Part shown: positions 8,867 through 18,122 of the stretch, piece by piece
Position numbering within the stretch: the stretch's first letter is position 1
Layout: every line of letters starts with the position of its first letter
Source: SIG307 sp045596385
GTDB taxonomy: Bacteria; Bacillota; Clostridia; Lachnospirales; Lachnospiraceae
NCBI GenBank assembly: GCA_045596385.1
Contig: JAZOCC010000033.1
Location: forward strand, 1 to 59,025
Direction of reading: 5' to 3'
Length of the DNA stretch: 59,025 bases
The notes under the pieces: model-generated
The model's input: the letters and a program-made list of their open reading frames with translations, nothing else
Database searches by the model: none
What the model was told of the DNA's origin: nothing
Made by a program: the position numbers and the translations under genes

Positions 8867-9733
8867 ATGGCAACCTTAGGAAATCCAAAAGAAACCATAG
8901 CGATTTTGAATAAATACGGGTTTAATTTCCAGAAGAAATTCGGTCAGAACTTTTTAATTGATACCCATGTACTGGAGAAAATTATCCGCGCGGCGGACAT
9001 TACAAAGGATGACTGTGTGCTGGAAATCGGCCCGGGCATCGGTACTATGACCCAGTACCTTTGCGAAAATGCGGGCAAGGTCATTGCGGTGGAAATCGAC
9101 AAGAACCTGATTCCGATTTTGACAGAAGATACGCTGGCAGCGTATGACAATGTAAAGGTTATCAATTCCGACGTGTTAAAGCTGGACTTAAAGAAGCTGG
9201 CGGAAGAAGAAAACGATGGGCGCCCGATGAAGGTAGTGGCAAATCTGCCGTATTATATTACGACGCCGATTATTATGGGATTGTTTGAGGCTGGCGTACC
9301 GTTAGCTTCCATTACCGTTATGGTACAGAAGGAAGTGGCGGACCGTATGCAGGCGGGACCGGGCAGTAAAGACTACGGTGCCTTGTCTTTGGCGGTGCAG
9401 TACTATGCGGAGCCGTACATTGCGGCAAACGTCCCGCCGAACTGCTTTATGCCGCGGCCGAATGTGGGCTCTGCGGTGATTCGCTTAACACTTCACGGTG
9501 AGCCGCCGGTAGAGGTGACAGACGAGAAATTATTATTCAAGCTGATTCGCGCTTCCTTTGCCCAGCGGAGAAAGACTTTGGTAAACGGTCTGACCAATTC
9601 GCCGGAGTTGTCCTTTACGAAGAATGAGGTAATCAAGGCGTTGGAAGCCTGCGGATATTCCCCGACCATACGAGGCGAAGCACTTACTTTACAGGAGTTT
9701 GCGAAGCTGGCAAATGTATTTGCGGAATTATAA
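8867..9733 (+). CDS. ksgA: 16S rRNA dimethyladenosine transferase KsgA (RsmA)
   Basis: 288 residues. It dimethylates two adjacent adenosines in helix 45 of 16S rRNA using SAM. The KKFGQNFLID start motif, the SAM site VLEIGPGIGTMT, the acidic VEID motif and the catalytic NLPYYITTPI are all present, as is the C-terminal FAQRRKTLVN motif. The start at 8867 is chosen because GGGGGAAAGG sits just upstream and the residues after it match the usual KsgA N-terminus. An upstream in-frame ATG at 8795 adds 24 unrelated residues. Confidence 0.97.
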   Translation: MATLGNPKETIAILNKYGFNFQKKFGQNFLIDTHVLEKIIRAADITKDDCVLEIGPGIGTMTQYLCENAGKVIAVEIDKNLIPILTEDTLAAYDNVKVINSDVLKLDLKKLAEEENDGRPMKVVANLPYYITTPIIMGLFEAGVPLASITVMVQKEVADRMQAGPGSKDYGALSLAVQYYAEPYIAANVPPNCFMPRPNVGSAVIRLTLHGEPPVEVTDEKLLFKLIRASFAQRRKTLVNGLTNSPELSFTKNEVIKALEACGYSPTIRGEALTLQEFAKLANVFAEL

Positions 9734-9779
9734 AGTGCGGAAAAAGAAACAACAACGGATAAGAAGGAGAGCGGAAACC

Positions 9780-10289
9780 ATGAAAATGACATCGGCGTAT
9801 GCAAATAAGCTGCTGAAGCAGTTTAACGAGGAAAAAGAATTTTGGAACAATAAGGAGCGGCAGTCCTGTGTATATACCGCGGCTGTGGGCGAGACTCCGG
9901 TGGTGCCGTCCTATGACTTTTTAAAGGTATCGGAAACCATAAAGGAGCTGGATGAGAAAATCAGCAAAATCAAGCATGCCATTAACCTTGCCAACGTAAC
10001 AAACGAGGTGCAGGTGGGAGAACGCTCTTTGAGCATCGATTCCGTTTTGGTGGAAATGGCACAGTTAAATAAGCGAAAGGAATTCTTGGATTATTTGAGA
10101 AAGCAGGAGCCGAAGATGCGAAAAGAGGCCGGCTTTGCCGCACGAAACAGTGCGCCGGAATATCAGTACATCAATTACGACTTAGAGGTTGTAAAGAAAG
10201 AATACGAAGCGGTGGCTGCTTGCATTATGGAAATGCAACTGGCGCTGGACCGTTACAATCAGACCGTAGAATTTGACGTGGAGTTGTAA
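9780..10289 (+). CDS. Helical DIP1984/septicolysin-like protein
   Basis: 169 residues, mainly alpha-helical. The pattern (a heptad-like LDEKISKIKHAINLAN, then a conserved VLVEMAQLNKRKEFLDYLR helix and a closing MQLALDRYNQTVEFDVEL) resembles the DIP1984/septicolysin family, whose function is poorly defined. No signal peptide or membrane segment. The start at 9780 has AAGGAGA 10 bases upstream; the in-frame ATG at 9699 lies inside ksgA and is rejected. It is probably cotranscribed with ksgA. Confidence 0.7.
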   Translation: MKMTSAYANKLLKQFNEEKEFWNNKERQSCVYTAAVGETPVVPSYDFLKVSETIKELDEKISKIKHAINLANVTNEVQVGERSLSIDSVLVEMAQLNKRKEFLDYLRKQEPKMRKEAGFAARNSAPEYQYINYDLEVVKKEYEAVAACIMEMQLALDRYNQTVEFDVEL

Positions 10290-10508
10290 GGGCTTTTCCG
10301 CATAGTCCGCACTTTTTGATTGGCGGCTGCAGCCTGAAGCAATGGTTTAATGTTGCGCGTTATTTTGTTATTCGGTTATTCTGTTATCGGATATGGTTTA
10401 AGGTTCAGCCAACCAGATTATGTTCGGAACCTTGGTTCCTCGCGGCCTATGGAAAACTTGCCCCTTGGGGCGGAACGCGGAAGTTCGGTTATAAGTGTTC
10501 CTTTTAAA
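10290..10508. other. Non-coding gap with short palindromes
   Basis: No convincing gene. Small perfect palindromes occur (GGAACC-TT-GGTTCC at 10426-10439 and GCCCC-TT-GGGGC at 10460-10471). A weak frame at 10316-10507 has no ribosome site and no recognisable product. Confidence 0.5.
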
Positions 10509-10515
10509 AAGAGCT

Positions 10516-10580
10516 AAAAAGGTGCTGTCGTGTGAAGCATCTCTACGCTGGAGTCGGTGTGGAGATTTATACGACAGCAC
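10516..10580. terminator. Bidirectional terminator between ksgA operon and ribU
   Basis: AAAGGTGCTGTCGT (10518-10531) pairs with ACGACAGCACTTT (10571-10583), closing a 40-base loop. On the minus strand it is followed by CCTTTTTAG, a good intrinsic terminator for ribU. On the plus strand the stem is followed by a weaker T-rich tract. The stem sequence recurs at other terminators in this window. Confidence 0.75.
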
Positions 10581-10625
10581 TTTCTGCTATTTTTTGATGC
10601 AAGAAATGCCGGACCCGGATATTGT

Positions 10626-11273
10626 TTAGATAATGCCTCTCATGGACAGGATAATCAGTACGCAGGTCACAAGAATGAGAAACGCCAGAATCAAAAAGCC
10701 CGGGTTTTTGTGCTTTGCGGTAGTGATTTCAGGGGCAGGTACGAAGCCGGTTTTTCTGAGGACGGAGATGACCGGTTTGTATAATAAGAAGGTGATGGAG
10801 GCGTTCAAACCGCCCTTTAACAGGTTAAACGGCAGGAATGCCGGGAGTAATAATTCTACCACCGCTTCTCGCGGATATCCCATGTAAATTGGGGTAATTA
10901 AGTAGTTCCACAGCATCATAACCGCAGTAGAAACAAGCCAGCCGGAAACCAGGCCGATAATCGCACCGGATAAGGTATGCTTTTTCTTATAAATGACTGC
11001 GGCAACGCAAGCAAAGGATAGGGTCTGGACGATATTCATGATCCAGCCGATGATGCCGGTATTGCTTACGGTAAATAACTCGATTGTTGCAACAACAAAG
11101 GAGATGATGCAGGATACCATCGGTCCCCAGATAAAGCCGCCCAAGGTCACGATAACATCGGACGGGTCATACTTTAAAAACAATACGACCGGAATTCTAC
11201 CGACAGCCATTACAACATAGGTGAGTGCACAAAGCATTGCAATGGTGGTGAGTTTCTTTGTTTTGCTGTTCAT
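10626..11273 (-). CDS. ribU: Riboflavin ECF transporter substrate-binding subunit RibU
   Basis: 215 residues with five to six hydrophobic segments, as expected for an S component of an energy-coupling-factor transporter. Features typical of RibU include an N-terminal LTTIAMLCALTYV helix, an FLKYDPSD loop followed by GGFIWGP, and the GxxxN region near YLITPIYMG. It binds riboflavin and uses a shared EcfAAT module encoded elsewhere. Assignment is strengthened by the FMN riboswitch in its leader. The C-terminal end has an extra membrane helix. A ribosome site GGAGG lies just upstream of the start. Confidence 0.93.
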   Translation of the reverse strand: MNSKTKKLTTIAMLCALTYVVMAVGRIPVVLFLKYDPSDVIVTLGGFIWGPMVSCIISFVVATIELFTVSNTGIIGWIMNIVQTLSFACVAAVIYKKKHTLSGAIIGLVSGWLVSTAVMMLWNYLITPIYMGYPREAVVELLLPAFLPFNLLKGGLNASITFLLYKPVISVLRKTGFVPAPEITTAKHKNPGFLILAFLILVTCVLIILSMRGII

Positions 11274-11284
11274 GTTTGCTTTCC

Positions 11285-11326
11285 TCCAAAAATAAAAATA
11301 CGCCTGAAGATTATTATCTTCAGGCG
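11285..11326 (-). terminator. Riboswitch-controlled terminator of ribU
   Basis: CGCCTGAAGAT and ATCTTCAGGCG (11301-11326) form a perfect hairpin with a short loop, followed on the minus strand by a T-rich tract (11300-11285). The 5' arm is also complementary to the ATCTTCAGGG strand at the start of the FMN aptamer, so terminator and aptamer P1 are alternative pairings. Confidence 0.88.
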
Positions 11327-11386
11327 TGTAAAACTCAACTCAATTGCAAAATGATATGTGTATCTTAATTTGCAGAAATCGAGTAA

Positions 11387-11496
11387 AATCTTCTTTCATC
11401 CAGACTATACTGTTGGTTTTGGAATTGCACCAAATCATGTGTGTTAGCACGCGCGGACTGTACCGCCAATCGGGAATTGCACCCTGCCCTGAAGAT
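11387..11496 (-). ncRNA. FMN riboswitch (RFN element)
   Basis: Read on the minus strand it shows the RFN consensus: an ATCTTCAGGGCAGGGTG start, a GCAATTCCCGA segment, GGCGGTA, a CCGCG junction, a second GCAATTCC and the closing GTCTGGATGAAAGAAGAT. FMN binding should close P1, free the 5' arm of the downstream terminator and shut off ribU. It lies about 110 bases upstream of the ribU start. Confidence 0.95.
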
Positions 11497-11589
11497 AAAA
11501 CTATTTAGTTTTGTTCGAACGAACTTATTCTACAACACTCTATGCGGTTTGTAAAGAAAAATTTCCTATAATCGCAAACTTTTGTGATA

Positions 11590-12615
11590 CTATTTTGCCA
11601 ATTTATAGTTTGCGGCATTAATACGTATCCCTGCGGTACCGGATGCGGCATCTGCGGAAGTGGTAAGGGTCATGGCAACATCATAGCGGGTGCCGTTGGC
11701 CTTTGCAACTATGCCACCGATGGATAACGCATCGGAGACAAGCTCCAAATCCGTTGTCTCAATGGTGAGTCCGCCGGCATATGCTCCGTTACACGGAATG
11801 TAGTACAGATCATCCTTTGCGACGATGTTTTTTGAGGAGCCGTCAAAGGCAGATACATCGAAGGAACCTGCGGAAGCGGTCAGGAACAGTTCGTTTAAAG
11901 CCTCCTTGGAAATACTGCAAACCAGAGAGGATTCGGATATTTCCGGAACCGAGGTCGCTTCCCCGGAGAGGAATAAATTACCGTAGGTCAAAAGAAAATC
12001 GGTCATATAAGCATTATCAAAGGTCACCTCTGCAAAATTAATCATACATGCTTCCATGCCGTCGGCTTTTTGCATATAGTGAGTCAGTCCGATGCGTCCC
12101 AAAAGCTCTAAGGAAGAGCCGGCTTCCGGAGAAAGAACTATCGGCGGCGGAGTGGTCTGGACGTGACGAGTAAAGGTGCCTTCGAACACCTTATAAGCGG
12201 TACCCTTAGTTACCGCAACGGTAACAGACTTTGGGGCAAAGGTAAAGGATAACTCATTATCTCCGTCCGAATAGAGGAAAACGGTACCTTCCTTAAAGGA
12301 AGCGGAACCGGAGAGAACAACCGGAGAAGAGGAGTTCTCTTTCGTCGTATGATAACCGTTTACTTTCCAGCCACCGTCTGAAAGATAGAAGGACAGGCTT
12401 CCGTTATCACGAAGATAATCACCGCCAAAGGTAACTGCTTGTGATTCAACCTCATCGTTTTTGTTGTCCTTTCCGGAATCCTCGGAAACGGAAGAGGTCG
12501 GAGCTACCGTCGGGGTTGCGGACGGTATGTCGTTCTTATTCTCTTTTTTGCATGCCGCAAATGCGGTCAATAATACTACAGAGACAGTTGCAACTACTAA
12601 AATACGTTTTTTCAT
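11590..12615 (-). CDS. Lipoprotein of unknown function
   Basis: 341 residues with a clear lipoprotein signal ending in AFAAC (lipidated Cys at about residue 21). A Ser/Thr/Pro/Asp-rich linker follows (about 30-60), then a mostly beta-strand domain ending in the alternating hydrophobic pattern GTAGIRINAANYKL. No family recognised. The start at 12615 has AAAGGA on the complement at 12625-12630 and gives the signal peptide; an in-frame ATG at 12753 would bury it. It sits 40 bases after the lipid kinase gene on the same strand and is probably cotranscribed. No clear terminator was found at its 3' end. Confidence 0.85.
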   Translation of the reverse strand: MKKRILVVATVSVVLLTAFAACKKENKNDIPSATPTVAPTSSVSEDSGKDNKNDEVESQAVTFGGDYLRDNGSLSFYLSDGGWKVNGYHTTKENSSSPVVLSGSASFKEGTVFLYSDGDNELSFTFAPKSVTVAVTKGTAYKVFEGTFTRHVQTTPPPIVLSPEAGSSLELLGRIGLTHYMQKADGMEACMINFAEVTFDNAYMTDFLLTYGNLFLSGEATSVPEISESSLVCSISKEALNELFLTASAGSFDVSAFDGSSKNIVAKDDLYYIPCNGAYAGGLTIETTDLELVSDALSIGGIVAKANGTRYDVAMTLTTSADAASGTAGIRINAANYKLAK

Positions 12616-12655
12616 AACTAAAAATCCTTTCTGAAGACCGGTGAAACCGGCAATA

Positions 12656-13558
12656 TTAATCGTTTTGTTCCGGCACTGCGAACCGGATGGCAGAAGGAAT
12701 GATTTCTGCGGTAAAATCCGGGATAGTAAATACTTCGCCGTCAAGAGACACATGGAAACCTTCCGGTGCGGTCACCCGCATGGTTTTACATCGCCGGTAG
12801 ACAATGAACTTTTCCAGGGAAGGGTCATCTAAGTGAGTGCCGGCCTTGTACTTTTTTATGACCGATAAAAAGCGTAGGCGTGAAATGCGCCGCACAAAAC
12901 AAAGCTCCATGTAGCCGTCGTTGTTGGACGAGCGGGGTGCACAGCGGTAAGAGCCGCCAACATGTGTACCGTTGGCAGCGGTACACAGGAGAAACTCGCT
13001 GTCGCAAAGAAGCTCGCCGTCGGCAGAAATGCGTGCTTTGTGGCGCATACCTTTCATAAACGCATACAGAACACTGAGCGGATAGGCTCTTTTTCCGCCG
13101 ATCACTTTTTTGTGGCGGATTTTGTCCATCATGGATGCGACGCAGGAGTCCAGACCGAAGTGACAGGCGTTGATGGCATAGCGGTCGTTTACACGGATCA
13201 AATCGATAGGAGCCTCCGGTGCGGAGCATAGAGCTACCGGGTCCGAAAAGCGGGATTTTCCTCCGTAGTATTTGACAAAATCGTTTCCGCTTCCTGCCGG
13301 ATAGCAGGACATGGAAGCCTGAGGAAAACCGTAAATGGCATTGGCCACCTCGTGAAGGGTGCCGTCGCCTCCGCAGGCATAAAACCGTACCGGCTCCGGA
13401 TGCGCACCACACCATTCCCGGATAAAGCGAACCGAGTCGCCGGCTGCCGTGGTGGTATAAATCTGCCAGTCAAAGGCTGTACCGGTAAGTCTATCCTCCA
13501 ACTCCTTCTTTGCGGTGCCGTGTCCCGCATTCGGGTTTAAAATAAATATGTGTTTCAA
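12656..13558 (-). CDS. Diacylglycerol kinase family lipid kinase (YegS/DgkB-like)
   Basis: 300 residues. The N-terminal catalytic domain shows the nucleotide motif FILNPNAGHG, the GGDGTLHEVANA motif and PAGSGNDFVKYYG, all diagnostic of the DagK catalytic fold. The C-terminal beta domain ends with the conserved VSLDGE motif. These enzymes phosphorylate diacylglycerol or related lipids at the inner membrane. I chose the TTG at 13558 because AAAGGAGG lies eight bases upstream and the protein then begins with LKHIFILNPNAG; an ATG at 13609 would add 17 residues without a ribosome site. Confidence 0.92.
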   Translation of the reverse strand: MKHIFILNPNAGHGTAKKELEDRLTGTAFDWQIYTTTAAGDSVRFIREWCGAHPEPVRFYACGGDGTLHEVANAIYGFPQASMSCYPAGSGNDFVKYYGGKSRFSDPVALCSAPEAPIDLIRVNDRYAINACHFGLDSCVASMMDKIRHKKVIGGKRAYPLSVLYAFMKGMRHKARISADGELLCDSEFLLCTAANGTHVGGSYRCAPRSSNNDGYMELCFVRRISRLRFLSVIKKYKAGTHLDDPSLEKFIVYRRCKTMRVTAPEGFHVSLDGEVFTIPDFTAEIIPSAIRFAVPEQND

Positions 13559-13666
13559 AAGGAGCGCCTCCTTTCTCTTATTCCTCTCCCAGTATAACTT
13601 GAAAGTCAAAAAAAAGCTACAAGAAAATATAGGATTAAGAAAAAATTAACAAAGGAGAAGGCATAA

Positions 13667-13712
13667 AAATTCCGCAGAGGTGCTTTCCGGCAAAGCAGAA
13701 GGACCTCTGCGG
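13667..13712 (-). terminator. Terminator of the xylanase gene
   Basis: On the minus strand CCGCAGAGGT (near 13710) pairs with ACCTCTGCGG (near 13673), and AATTTTTAT follows. A canonical intrinsic terminator about 45 bases after the xylanase stop. Confidence 0.85.
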
Positions 13713-13755
13713 GGGAAACTCCGTGACAGTTACGGAGTAAAAGCTACGGTAGATA

Positions 13756-15570
13756 TTACTTTAACAGCAATTCACCCCAAAGAGAAGTAGACATGTAGGA
13801 GTTGTCGGTAGAGTCGTTAAACTTCATGACGCTCTGGCGCATACCCGTGTTGTTGCTATCGTTAATCTGTGCCTCGAAACCGAGGATCATACCTGCGGAA
13901 AGGGCATTTTCTACCGGAACGGCAAGCTCGATTATATAGCCGTTTGCAGTCTCGGCGGCAGCGGCCTGTACACCGTCGGTGGTCGGAACCGTACCGAAGG
14001 AAAGCTCGCCTATGTAGTTGACACGGTACTGGCCGGCATAATCGGTGAAGTAATCCTCTTTCATGTTTTCCGGATCCAGGAAGAGTTCGACGGAATCCTG
14101 CTCATGCATGTTGAAAGAGTCCTTGTTTAAGTCTTTGTCCGTAATCTCAAACAGAGTGTAAACATTGTGTTCATCCCACAATACGCGAACGGTACCGGAA
14201 GCACCCTGATAAGCAAACAGCGGGGTGTTAATTTTATACGGCATGGTTTCCTGCAACCAGAGGGCATCCTTTTGTCCGTCGATGACCGGAGTTCCGTAGC
14301 TTGCGTTGGCTCTGCGGGCAACCACAGTCTCCTCTGCATCGGCAGCGGCAATATAAGCCTCAGGGTCCATTAACGCATAGAAGGCTTCCTTCGGAGTCAA
14401 ATCCTTGTTGAACAGGAGCGGGCTGTTTTCACTTCTCCAGCTGGTATCGTCACGATAGCCCCAGAAGGTAACACGCTCGATAATATCCGCATATTCCTTG
14501 TAGATGCAGAACAGCTTTGCAAAATACAGTGCCTGTTTCTTTTCGTTCTGTGCGGAAAGCTTTCCGTTGGTGTTCGGAACTCCAACATCCAGCTCGGTAA
14601 CGGAAATCTTAATTCCCTCAATCTGAGAAAAAAGTTTCAGACTGTTACGAACGGAACCGAGGCTCGTATCGGTGCTGTAGTGTCCCTGCATACCGATACC
14701 GTGAATCGGGACCCCTTGGGAACGTAAATCGGCTACCATAGCGGCTGCAATCTCTGCCTTGTCGGCAATGTTTAAGTTATAATCGTTGTAATATAAAAGA
14801 GCATCCGGGTCTGCTTCGTGAGCGAACTGAAAGGCCATGGCAACAAACTCCGGACCGATGGAGCGGGTCCACTGGGTGTCACGAAGACACTTGGTCCAGT
14901 CGCCGTCTGCCGGAAGCTTTGCGCCGTCGGCAATGGCTTCGTTTAAAACGTCCCAGGAATAAATCCGGCCCTTGTACTGTCCGGCAACACCATAGATGTG
15001 GTCCTTTAACTGCTGGATGGCTTCGTCTCTGGTTACCGGATTTCCTTCCTTGTTTTTAATGCCGAGGAAGTCGCCGGACTGGCTGTGCCATGCAAGGGTA
15101 TGACCGACAACGGTAAGGCCGTCACGCTCCGCAATACTCATCATGTGGTCGGACTCGTTGAAATTAAAGGTGCCCTGCGGACGCTGCATATATTCCGGCT
15201 TCATCAGGTTTTCCGGAGTGATTACGTTAAAGTGCTGCTTTACCAGCTCGTTGTCACGTCCGGAATCGATGGTACGGGTATAGATGGTACCGAGCATAAA
15301 GTAATCTTTGTAATAATCCTTTAGTCTGACATCCGAGATATCCGGGCGCGGAGTTGCGGTCGGTGCCGGTGTGGGAGTCGGCAGGGCCTCTGTAGTCGGT
15401 GCCGGAGCTTCCGTGGCCGCCGGAGACTCGGTCGGGGTAGCATCAGCCGGTTTTTCTACCGCAAGTGTAGGGGTAATATCGGTATTTGCCTGTTCCGGAG
15501 TCTTATTGCATGCCGCAAGGAATGCGGTTGCAACGACAAGGGAAAGCAATACGGAAAGTTTCTTTTTCAT
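13756..15570 (-). CDS. GH10 endo-1,4-beta-xylanase lipoprotein with CBM9-like domain
   Basis: 604 residues, exported and lipid-anchored: signal peptide with FLAAC, Cys21. A Thr/Pro/Ala-rich linker (about 25-76) leads to a GH10 barrel (about 80-410) with catalytic acid/base Glu211 in DVLNEAI and nucleophile Glu326 in SVTELDVG; HTLAWHSQ also fits the family. The C-terminal ~180 residues resemble a CBM9/DOMON-like carbohydrate-binding domain (DGQKDALW start, LWDEHNVYTLFEITD). It should cleave xylan backbones at the cell surface. AAAGGAGGT precedes the ATG. No transporter or xylosidase lies next to it. Confidence 0.95.
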   Translation of the reverse strand: MKKKLSVLLSLVVATAFLAACNKTPEQANTDITPTLAVEKPADATPTESPAATEAPAPTTEALPTPTPAPTATPRPDISDVRLKDYYKDYFMLGTIYTRTIDSGRDNELVKQHFNVITPENLMKPEYMQRPQGTFNFNESDHMMSIAERDGLTVVGHTLAWHSQSGDFLGIKNKEGNPVTRDEAIQQLKDHIYGVAGQYKGRIYSWDVLNEAIADGAKLPADGDWTKCLRDTQWTRSIGPEFVAMAFQFAHEADPDALLYYNDYNLNIADKAEIAAAMVADLRSQGVPIHGIGMQGHYSTDTSLGSVRNSLKLFSQIEGIKISVTELDVGVPNTNGKLSAQNEKKQALYFAKLFCIYKEYADIIERVTFWGYRDDTSWRSENSPLLFNKDLTPKEAFYALMDPEAYIAAADAEETVVARRANASYGTPVIDGQKDALWLQETMPYKINTPLFAYQGASGTVRVLWDEHNVYTLFEITDKDLNKDSFNMHEQDSVELFLDPENMKEDYFTDYAGQYRVNYIGELSFGTVPTTDGVQAAAAETANGYIIELAVPVENALSAGMILGFEAQINDSNNTGMRQSVMKFNDSTDNSYMSTSLWGELLLK

Positions 15571-15641
15571 GAGAGTACCTCCTTTGATATGTGATGTGGA
15601 CAGAAAGACTGTACACGACTCGATTTTAGCATAGTTTCATG

Positions 15642-15672
15642 AAAAAAGCCAATCATATTTTGCGATTGGCTT
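15642..15672 (-). terminator. Terminator of the LTA-synthase-like gene
   Basis: On the minus strand AAGCCAATC (15672-15664) pairs with GATTGGCTT (15654-15646), then TTTTTC. It separates this gene from the downstream xylanase gene. Confidence 0.85.
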
Positions 15673-15691
15673 CTCATAATGTGTGGAATTA

Positions 15692-17833
15692 TCAGTCTTC
15701 GAGATAGGATGACGGGTCAACGGTAAGGGTAATCTGCTCCGTAAAGGAGAGTGGATAGGAATCGGCACCTACCTGTGCCACCTGTATCTTCAGTACTTCC
15801 TCCGGGTCAAACCCCACAACGGAAAGGAGCTGTGAATTGACATAGGTGGTAGTACACGGTTCGCCGTTAATATAGGCAATGCTGTACGGAGTAAAATTAT
15901 CTCCGTTGATGAACAGGCAGAAATAATCTTCCAGTTCGGTTTGCAGGTGAGCACTGCGGAGACCGATCGGGTCCAGACCGAATTGTAGCTGTGTCGGCCG
16001 GTACGGAACAACGCCGTTAAAGCTTTCGTAAGAACCGTACAAAATGTCGTAAGCCAAAAGCTTCATGTCTTCCAGATAGGACTCCGATTCCGCATGGGTT
16101 TGGTGGAACCGGGTGAACAGTCCTTCGTGAATGTCATAAAGGTTCAATACGTGGGCGGAAAGACCATAGGCTTCCACATTCTTCTTTACAGGTGTACCCT
16201 TCGGACGATTGGTCCAGATGACATATTCCGTTTCGTAGACGGATTCGTTTTCCATAAGCTCATCCGTAAAAGGAAAGGTCGGTAAATGGTCACCGTACAA
16301 CACAAGAACAACTTCTTCCTCATATTCATCCAGATATTTGGTAAGGCGGGCAAGAAAACGGTCCATTTCGTACAGCTGGTTAACAAAATACAGGAGTTCG
16401 TAATAAGAATCCTTCAATTCTTCCGGCAAGGCTTCTATGCCGATAACCGGATTTTCCAAAACCGGTTCCTCCGGGTAAGCACCGTGCCCCTGGACAGAGA
16501 TGGTGTATACAAAATCCTGACCTTCGGTAGAGTTCAGAGCCTTTAATATCTGCTCGGTTAAAATGTCGTCTTTGGCCCAGCCGAGAGGTGTGGTACGATA
16601 GGTTCCCATGTATTCGATTGGGGTAAAGGTGTGAAAACCGAGCTGTGAAAACACGGTATGGCGGCCGTAAAAGGTACCGTCATTATTGTGAATGGCATGG
16701 GCGGTCAATCCGAGAGAAGACAGATTAAAGGCAATGCTTTCACATACCGTGTCCTTTAACACGGTTTTATACGGGTATTCGCCCGGGCCGAAGAAGTCAA
16801 GGTTGATACCGGTCAAAAGCTCAAACTCCGTATTGGCGGTGCCCGCACCGATGGACGGTACCGTTAAGAAACCGGAAGAGAAGTTTTCCTTCATCCGGCG
16901 GAAATTCGGGACCGGGTCTGCGGTAAATTCCGCACCCTTGATATAGGTCGGGTCAAAGAAGGATTCTAACTGCAGGAAAACGAAGTTCGGATGCTCTGTG
17001 GCGATGAACTCCTTATCTTCCGCCGCCGGGGCCTTTGTAGTATCCGGAGAGTCCGACGGTGCCGGCGTTGCGGTGGCCGGCGGAGTCTGATTATCCGGGG
17101 CTTTTGTGGCTTCCGGTGCCGGTGACCCGGTAATGGACGACATAATGCGGTCGATTTCTTTCTCTGAATAAGACACCGGTTTGGAAATGCCGGTATTTAA
17201 TATGCTGGAGAAGAAGCAATACGGAAGACCGTTGGTGTGAAAGCCTTGGGCCAGATTGCCGAAATTGCGTTCCAGTACGCCACAGGTCACAAACAGGTTG
17301 GTAAAACAGGTACTCGACAGGAGAAACAGCAGAAATACCGATCCGGCATAAATGCGGGAGGTGCCTGCGGTTTCTTTTTTGGTACGTAAAAACAAAAAGA
17401 TGCCGAGACCGATTACAGCAAGAATGGCAAGAACCACTAAAACAATCTGGAATACGGACAGATAATGTCCCATAATGGAAAATGCCGAGTCCAACAAAAG
17501 AAGATCTACGGCGGTAAACGGGGTGGTTCGGAATTGTAATAATACAAAATCCGTAATACCGGTCGCCAGCCATAGGATACAAATCAAAAACCGCGCAAAC
17601 TTCCGTCGCTTAAAAAAGAAAGAGACGGATAAAGTCAGGCAGATGAGTAGTGTATTGTACAGAAAAACAAGGGGAGACTGGATCAGGTAGAAAAACGGCC
17701 GGATGACCGATTCTCTGGAAAAGCCTTCGATGCACAAATTTAATAAGACTGCCGGAATCAGACATTCCGCAGCAAAAAGACGGAGTTGATAAAGAAATTT
17801 TTTCAATATTTCCTTTACTCTTAATCTGTTCAT
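15692..17833 (-). CDS. LTA synthase family (sulfatase-fold) membrane protein
   Basis: 713 residues. Five hydrophobic segments lie in the first ~200 residues, followed by a Thr/Pro/Ala-rich linker (about 236-273) and an extracellular alkaline-phosphatase-like domain. Metal and catalytic motifs are visible: FLQLESF (Glu290) and GAGTANTEFELL with candidate nucleophile Thr332, plus YGDHLPTF. These match LtaS-type polyglycerolphosphate transferases. The C-terminal ~85 residues, after the sulfatase fold, resemble an IPT/Ig-like beta domain (INGDNFTPYS), which is not in canonical LtaS. The start at 17833 has GGGAGGG at 17837-17844 on the complement; an in-frame ATG at 17884 is rejected. Confidence 0.9.
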   Translation of the reverse strand: MNRLRVKEILKKFLYQLRLFAAECLIPAVLLNLCIEGFSRESVIRPFFYLIQSPLVFLYNTLLICLTLSVSFFFKRRKFARFLICILWLATGITDFVLLQFRTTPFTAVDLLLLDSAFSIMGHYLSVFQIVLVVLAILAVIGLGIFLFLRTKKETAGTSRIYAGSVFLLFLLSSTCFTNLFVTCGVLERNFGNLAQGFHTNGLPYCFFSSILNTGISKPVSYSEKEIDRIMSSITGSPAPEATKAPDNQTPPATATPAPSDSPDTTKAPAAEDKEFIATEHPNFVFLQLESFFDPTYIKGAEFTADPVPNFRRMKENFSSGFLTVPSIGAGTANTEFELLTGINLDFFGPGEYPYKTVLKDTVCESIAFNLSSLGLTAHAIHNNDGTFYGRHTVFSQLGFHTFTPIEYMGTYRTTPLGWAKDDILTEQILKALNSTEGQDFVYTISVQGHGAYPEEPVLENPVIGIEALPEELKDSYYELLYFVNQLYEMDRFLARLTKYLDEYEEEVVLVLYGDHLPTFPFTDELMENESVYETEYVIWTNRPKGTPVKKNVEAYGLSAHVLNLYDIHEGLFTRFHQTHAESESYLEDMKLLAYDILYGSYESFNGVVPYRPTQLQFGLDPIGLRSAHLQTELEDYFCLFINGDNFTPYSIAYINGEPCTTTYVNSQLLSVVGFDPEEVLKIQVAQVGADSYPLSFTEQITLTVDPSSYLED

Positions 17834-18122
17834 AAACCCTCCCAAAAAAACTAACCGACACGAACTTTGTATAGAATAGCACAAAAGTGCCGGAACTGCA
17901 AGAACAGGGAAAAAGATTCACAAATTCTTTCGTTTTTTATTGGTTTTTTTCCCTTTCTATGCTATGATTTTAAGGAAGAGTTCATGTGCGGAAAGAGGGG
18001 CGCAAACTATGGTGCGAATGGCGAGTCGTCTGCTACGGTGGGAGCGGAACCGGTTACGGAAAAAAACGGAAGAGGCTAAAAAACGAGGCGGAGTATCGGC
18101 TTCGCTTTTTTTGGAGGGAGAA

